Assembly (NCBI GenBank): GCA_016165875.1
Contig: JABBOT010000007.1
Span: 5,985,245-6,049,244 of the forward strand
Length of the DNA stretch: 64,000 nt
Source: Acanthopleura granulata
Taxonomy: Eukaryota; Mollusca; Polyplacophora; Chitonida; Chitonidae
Direction of reading: 5' to 3'
Numbering within the stretch: position 1 is the stretch's first letter; every line of letters begins with the position of its first letter. A program made the translations under genes and the position numbers. Under the pieces are notes generated by a model that was given only the letters and a program-made list of their open reading frames with translations, did no database searches and had not been told where the DNA came from. Positions 63,701-64,000 of this stretch are shown here, one piece after another.

Positions 63701-63845
63701 CCAGTCTATAAATAATACATTGAAAGGAAGTGTTGACGAGTAAAATGATGAACATACTTCATCTAAACTTTATCGTCAGAATTTTCTATTTCTCGTTGAC
63801 AATACAACAATACTTACCTCAGCCACAGCAATATCTTCACCTAGT
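45588..63845 (-). CDS. GPLD1: GPI-specific phospholipase D (GPLD1) orthologue, 3' part, 17 exons
   Basis: GPLD1 is a secreted enzyme that cuts the inositol-phosphate bond of glycosylphosphatidylinositol anchors and so releases proteins from cell surfaces. Seventeen exons join in a single frame: 1917 nt of whole codons give 638 residues plus stop. The first exon in the window contains LGEDIAVAE. The next carries YFLGGLDDMAAQTQNIW, part of the N-terminal catalytic domain. From 59684 down, FG-GAP propeller repeats follow: YSKLGWSIASGDVNNDGF, KFGSSVAVVDMNLDGIAD, NWGWTMATGDLNDDGHPD, WFGSSLVI, FGQFGTSL, RFGRFGAAIELSDLSGSG and ARFGRSLTVV. Calcium-type D-x-N-x-D-G loops are visible in three of them. 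Landmarks GSPFALGGGKQRG and EPCPEEK are diagnostic of GPLD1 among FG-GAP proteins. The human protein is about 840 residues, so roughly a quarter, including the signal peptide and zinc ligands, lies beyond 64000. All introns in the window are GT-AG. Confidence 0.93.
45778..45908 (-). mobile_element. SINE family A, 5'-truncated
   Basis: TTTGATTGGGGTTTTATGCT, CATTTCATTTATACAACGGC, CCAGCATTGTGGTGGGAGGA and AACCCAGGACCATCCACAGG are the 3' half of family A in reverse orientation. Confidence 0.85.
46497..46707 (-). mobile_element. SINE family C copy, inverted
   Basis: Read on the - strand it gives AAAAATGGTACTTGTTGCTG, GAGAGGTTAGGACAAGAAAA, CAGGACTGGTCGGCCCGGTG and GAAGACACACTATATGC, in the order of the copy at 32067-32330. 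It is less diverged than that copy in its central part. Confidence 0.7.
47987..48053 (-). mobile_element. tRNA-like SINE head
   Basis: The - strand reads CTCGGTGGTCTAGCGGTTAG (box A) and, about 30 bases later, GGAGTTCAAGCC (box B). The stems needed for a working tRNA do not close, so a retroposon head or tRNA relic is more likely than a tRNA gene. Confidence 0.55.
48114..48197 (-). CDS. GPLD1: GPLD1 exon, propeller repeat
   Basis: It codes for ADVVLSFNNQEKK, ARFGRSLTVVPFKET, an FG-GAP core (RFGRS). The acceptor is GTTTGACAG and the donor GACG|GTAAGC. It is in phase 0 at both ends. Confidence 0.88.
48429..48712 (-). mobile_element. SINE family B with tRNA-like head
   Basis: The - strand shows TTGGCTCTCTGGTTAAGC (box A) and GGGTTCATTACCCATCC (box B), then AAGGAATTTTCGAGATTCTG, CATGAAGTTTACTGGAGACT and a TAAATA tail. 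It is the clearest evidence that family B is a separate tRNA-derived SINE. Confidence 0.7.
48881..49090. mobile_element. Short TIR-like element E, copy 1
   Basis: CCCCAACCTTTGCACATATG at the left is mirrored by ATACGAAAAGGTTGAGGAAT at the right. The interior includes TTGATTTTGGAGACAAAACT and ACAATGCCTTCAGAATATGC, which recur at 49664-50132. Confidence 0.6.
49239..49342 (-). CDS. GPLD1: GPLD1 exon, EPCPEEK segment
   Basis: It codes for EEGRVFIFNGGDHFPRG and continues to DVEPCPEEK. EEGRVFIFNG is the propeller strand and PCPEEK is a GPLD1 signature. The acceptor is TTGTGGACAG and the donor GAAAAA|GTAAGA. It begins with two bases completing an Ala codon. Confidence 0.92.
49664..50132. mobile_element. 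TIR-like element E, copy 2, split by a SINE
   Basis: The left end TAATTCCTCAACCTTTTCAC is mirrored by the right-end words CCAAAAGCTGAGGAATTA. Interior sequence matches copy 48881-49090 on both sides of the inserted SINE at 49736-49982: TTGATTTTGGAGACAAAAAT, CACAAAAAGTATACTGTTAT, ATAATGTCCTCAGAATATG. Confidence 0.65.
49736..49982 (-). mobile_element. SINE family A, full length, nested
   Basis: Read on the - strand it has GGGCCTCCGTGGCCAAGGGG at the head, a body with CTTCCTCTCCTGTACGGGG and GGTTTCCTCCCACAATAAAG, and the 3' ATAAGTGAAATATTCTTGAG. Flanks CCTTTTGAGATTGAT (49721-49735) and CCTTTTGAATTTGAT (49983-49997) are a 15-bp target duplication with two mismatches. Confidence 0.9.
50263..50353 (-). 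CDS. GPLD1: GPLD1 exon, calcium-type loop
   Basis: It codes for LSDLSGSGFDDLVVTSPL and continues to ISELIGAK. The loop D-L-S-G-S-G-F-D-D is a relaxed form of the FG-GAP calcium motif. The acceptor is TTCATCCAG and the donor AAAG|GTAATT, phase 1. Confidence 0.9.
50722..50793 (-). mobile_element. tRNA-like sequence (SINE head or tRNA relic)
   Basis: The - strand reads CTGTAGTCCAGTGGTAGAAG (box A) and GCTGGCTCAAATCCCTAG (box B), spaced as in a tRNA. The acceptor stem does not pair, so a functional tRNA gene is unlikely. Confidence 0.5.
50899..51077 (-). CDS. GPLD1: GPLD1 exon, FSGNRRFGRFG
   Basis: It begins with two bases that complete a Ser codon, then VEGVMFKVKETWHQTGQVYL and later TFSGNRRFGRFGAAIE. 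F-S-G-x-R-R-F-x-R-F-G is strongly conserved in GPLD1. The acceptor is ATATTTAAG, with a weak pyrimidine tract, and the donor GAA|GTAGGA. Confidence 0.88.
51335..51531 (-). CDS. GPLD1: GPLD1 exon, FGQFGTSL
   Basis: It codes for TNCSYSQDDKQSVGKIHILS, then IGHDEFGQFGTSLTIGRPY and NQTDVLAIS. The acceptor is TTTTTTTAG and the donor TCCA|GTAAGT. It is a propeller repeat in which the calcium loop is degenerate. Confidence 0.9.
52126..52208 (-). CDS. GPLD1: GPLD1 exon, WFGSSLVI
   Basis: It codes for DYGWFGSSLVIKNSWIVIG and ends QSVFRICA plus two bases. The acceptor is TTTATTACAG and the donor CAGA|GTAAGT. It matches the D-x-x-W-F-G-x-S-L strand of GPLD1. Confidence 0.9.
52285..52443 (-). mobile_element. 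SINE family A, 5'-truncated and diverged
   Basis: TTTCATTGGTATTTTACGCT, ACTCAAGAATATTTCACTCA, GTGAGAGGAAATTGGGTAGA and GGCTGCTGGCAGACCTTCTC are family A words in reverse, with more substitutions than its neighbours and a short deletion. Confidence 0.8.
52820..52872 (-). CDS. GPLD1: GPLD1 exon (53 nt)
   Basis: A short exon coding for MVKLTTEQLDWVMTGDQ after the joined Gly codon. It corresponds to the W-x-V/M-x-G-x-x strand that precedes the DxxWFG repeat. The acceptor is GCTCCACAG and the donor CAG|GTCAGT. Confidence 0.88.
53196..53352 (-). CDS. GPLD1: GPLD1 exon, GSPFALGGGKQRG
   Basis: It codes for VQFCNWGWTMATGDLNDDGH, PDLLMGSPFALGGGKQRG and GLFSSQTYTVP. It is the best-conserved block of the protein, with an intact D-L-N-D-D-G calcium loop and the GPLD1-specific F-A-x-G-G-G-K-Q segment. 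The acceptor is TTTTTGTAG and the donor CCGG|GTAATT. Confidence 0.95.
53480..53625 (+). mobile_element. SINE family C fragment
   Basis: CTGGTACTGAGAGGTTAGAT, TGGCCCAGTCAGTATAACGT and ACACAAGAAGACAGAGTATA follow the order of the copy at 32067-32330. The tRNA-like head is absent. Confidence 0.55.
53863..54147 (-). mobile_element. SINE family A, full length
   Basis: A TTTATTTATTTATTTGATTG tail, GGTGTTTTACACCATACTCA, AGAATATTTCACTTATATGA, GCAGGTTGCTGGCAAAC, and on the right AACCACTTGGCCACCGAGAT, which is the box A region in reverse. The A-rich tail and complete head make it one of the best-preserved copies. Confidence 0.92.
54170..54241 (-). CDS. GPLD1: GPLD1 exon, VYVYYGS (72 nt)
   Basis: It codes for 24 residues, GMVYVYYGSTTSRMAQPN and MTICCE, a propeller strand with the V-Y-V-Y-x-G motif. 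It is phase 0 at both ends. The acceptor is GTTTAACAG and the donor GAG|GTATGT. Confidence 0.9.
54242..55262 (-). other. GPLD1 intron with donor-derived minisatellite
   Basis: A 1-kb phase-0 intron. Apart from the 43-bp array next to its donor (55035-55274), nothing recognisable is present. Confidence 0.75.
55035..55274. repeat. 43-bp tandem array copying an exon/intron junction
   Basis: Copies start at 55035, 55078, 55121, 55164, 55207 and 55250, an exact 43-bp period. Each contains ACAGTA(T/C)GTGTACCTTGTA(G/A)TCCA. On the - strand that is GGA(C/T)TACAAG|GTACAC, the end of a GPLD1 exon and its splice donor. The last copy is the authentic junction at 55263/55262. The five others lie within the intron. 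Confidence 0.93.
55263..55379 (-). CDS. GPLD1: GPLD1 exon, VVDMNLDGIAD
   Basis: It codes for 39 residues, GQSKFGSSVAVVDMNLDGIA, DVAVGAPSL and SYLDYK. It carries an intact D-M-N-L-D-G calcium loop and a V-G-A-P turn. The acceptor is AAATTTCAG. The donor TACAAG|GTACAC is the one duplicated in the adjoining 43-bp array. Confidence 0.93.
55802..55869 (-). mobile_element. tRNA-like sequence (possible SINE head)
   Basis: The - strand ends with GGTCACAGGTTCAAATCC, a good box B, and begins CCACTCTGGTTTTTAGTGG, a weak box A. Spacing is tRNA-like but the stems are poor. Confidence 0.35.
57080..57560 (-). repeat. Dispersed tandem repeat family D, three units
   Basis: Three units of about 145 bp carry AATCTTGGTGTAGTCTAAAC, TTTTGATGTAGTCTACACTT and ATCTTGATGTCGTTTGCACT, each followed by ACAAAAACTGT and AATGTTAACA. 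It ends in a CAGACAGA run. On the - strand it has the same words as 20430-20700. Confidence 0.7.
57838..57902 (-). CDS. GPLD1: GPLD1 exon (65 nt)
   Basis: It codes for GMNGLPRNITEKMTVINGP and FQ after a joined Gly codon. It links the strand ending VVYG to the next propeller repeat. The acceptor is TCATCTTCAG and the donor CAG|GTACTC. Confidence 0.88.
58849..58961 (-). CDS. GPLD1: GPLD1 exon, GDVNNDGFSD
   Basis: It codes for SIASGDVNNDGFSDVILGSP, GWGTTG and QGRVYVVY. The calcium loop D-V-N-N-D-G is intact. The acceptor is GGCAATATAG, with a poor pyrimidine tract, and the donor TATG|GTACGT. Confidence 0.92.
59684..59796 (-). CDS. GPLD1: GPLD1 exon, linker into propeller
   Basis: It codes for RMHSEKRKERFRKKTWGPDP and later SSEYSKLGW across the donor GATG|GTAAGA. 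The first half is unusually basic and poorly conserved, while the end is the start of the first FG-GAP repeat. The acceptor GTTAACAG allows a two-base alternative that would break frame. Confidence 0.82.
59797..61165 (-). other. GPLD1 intron, 1.4 kb
   Basis: A phase-0 intron. A two-copy 20-bp duplication, ATTTTATGTTATTTAACAGT then ATTTTATGTTATTTAACATA, lies near 60950-60990. No other feature was identified. Confidence 0.65.
61166..61361 (-). CDS. GPLD1: GPLD1 exon, CRVPHNPLYITC
   Basis: It codes for ACRVPHNPLYITCDSTRTGD, KGRKLRNHYN and onward to RPSEKYLSNYE. The C-x-x-P-x-N-P-L-x-I-x-C block is conserved in GPLD1 between the catalytic domain and the propeller. The acceptor is TCTTCCCAG and the donor GAG|GTAAAC. 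Confidence 0.9.
62704..62843 (-). CDS. GPLD1: GPLD1 exon, YFLGGLDDMA
   Basis: It codes for LFTDYANKSPYLVDKLEDYF, LGGLDDMAAQTQNIWQ and TAFMLEFGS. It is part of the N-terminal zinc-dependent phospholipase domain, and the F-L-G-G-L-D-D-M-A motif is characteristic of the family. The acceptor is TATTTCCAG and the donor CCAG|GTAAAT. Confidence 0.93.
62844..63817 (-). other. GPLD1 intron, 1 kb
   Basis: A phase-0 intron that contains a truncated SINE family A copy in its middle (62930-63110). A 111-codon open frame on the + strand (63380-63715) has no recognisable similarity and is treated as chance. Confidence 0.65.
62930..63110 (+). mobile_element. SINE family A, 5'-truncated
   Basis: ATCCTCTCCGGCTGTTTGTG, GCCAGCAACCTGTGGATTAT, GGTTTCCCCAGGGCTC, TTTCCTCCATTCATAATGCT and an AATAAATAAATAAAG tail. 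The box A and B region is missing. Confidence 0.85.
63818..63845 (-). CDS. GPLD1: GPLD1 microexon (28 nt), first in window
   Basis: It codes for LGEDIAVAE after one base of a preceding codon. The acceptor is ATATCTTGCAG and the donor GAG|GTAAGT. It matches the Y-G-E-x-L-A-V-S segment of GPLD1 that precedes the next exon's LFTDYA. Further 5' exons lie outside the window. Confidence 0.8.
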
Positions 63846-64000
63846 CTGCAAGATATAAACAATTGGTTTTAGTTGGATTTATTTAAAATATTCCTAAGGT
63901 ACCAAAAATAAGTATTCAATCCCAAACCAATAAGACACTGTAATACTTATTTGCCTAACAATTCCTCAGACAGAAAGACAGAAAACAGGTTGTACTTATT

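Noticed and set aside
63380..63715. A 111-codon open frame on the + strand
   Set aside because: It lies inside a GPLD1 intron in antisense, lacks domain resemblance, and is within the length expected by chance in sequence of this size.

Overview
This is a eukaryotic, intron-rich, AT-rich window from an animal, most likely a marine lophotrochozoan and probably a mollusc. The grounds are two conserved bilaterian genes with canonical GT-AG introns, frequent TACATGTA-type words, and many tRNA-headed SINEs with a 3' region of the kind I know from molluscan genomes. The species cannot be named from the sequence. There are no bacterial operons, CRISPR arrays or viral genes.

Region 1 (1-34425, + strand) is dominated by an NCOA6 (nuclear receptor coactivator 6) orthologue. 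Five coding exons at 11147-11273, 17287-20376, 26809-30822, 31843-31953 and 32687-32745 join with every intron in phase 1 and give a predicted protein of 2466 residues. A possible non-coding first exon ends at a strong splice donor at 4248. The introns carry SINEs, a dispersed short tandem repeat and two TTAA-bounded fold-back elements.

Region 2 (34426-45587) lies between the two convergent genes. It holds a decayed + strand three-exon pseudogene (37732 to about 40233) whose splice sites still match in phase, a cluster of SINEs of at least two families, and two TA-type inverted-repeat elements.

Region 3 (45588-63845, - strand) is the 3' three quarters of a GPLD1 (GPI-specific phospholipase D) orthologue. 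Seventeen exons in one continuous frame code for 638 residues, running from the end of the catalytic domain through the FG-GAP beta-propeller to the stop codon. The 5' exons lie beyond position 64000. Its introns hold more SINEs, a SINE nested in an older element, and a 43-bp tandem array that copies an authentic exon/intron junction, splice donor included.

NCOA6 and GPLD1 are tail to tail with no evident functional link; one encodes a nuclear chromatin coactivator and the other a secreted or membrane-surface GPI-cleaving enzyme. I found no undescribed multi-gene system. The least expected structures are the splice-donor minisatellite in GPLD1, the splice-competent pseudogene, the decapeptide array in NCOA6, and SINE families that share a 3' region but carry different heads.
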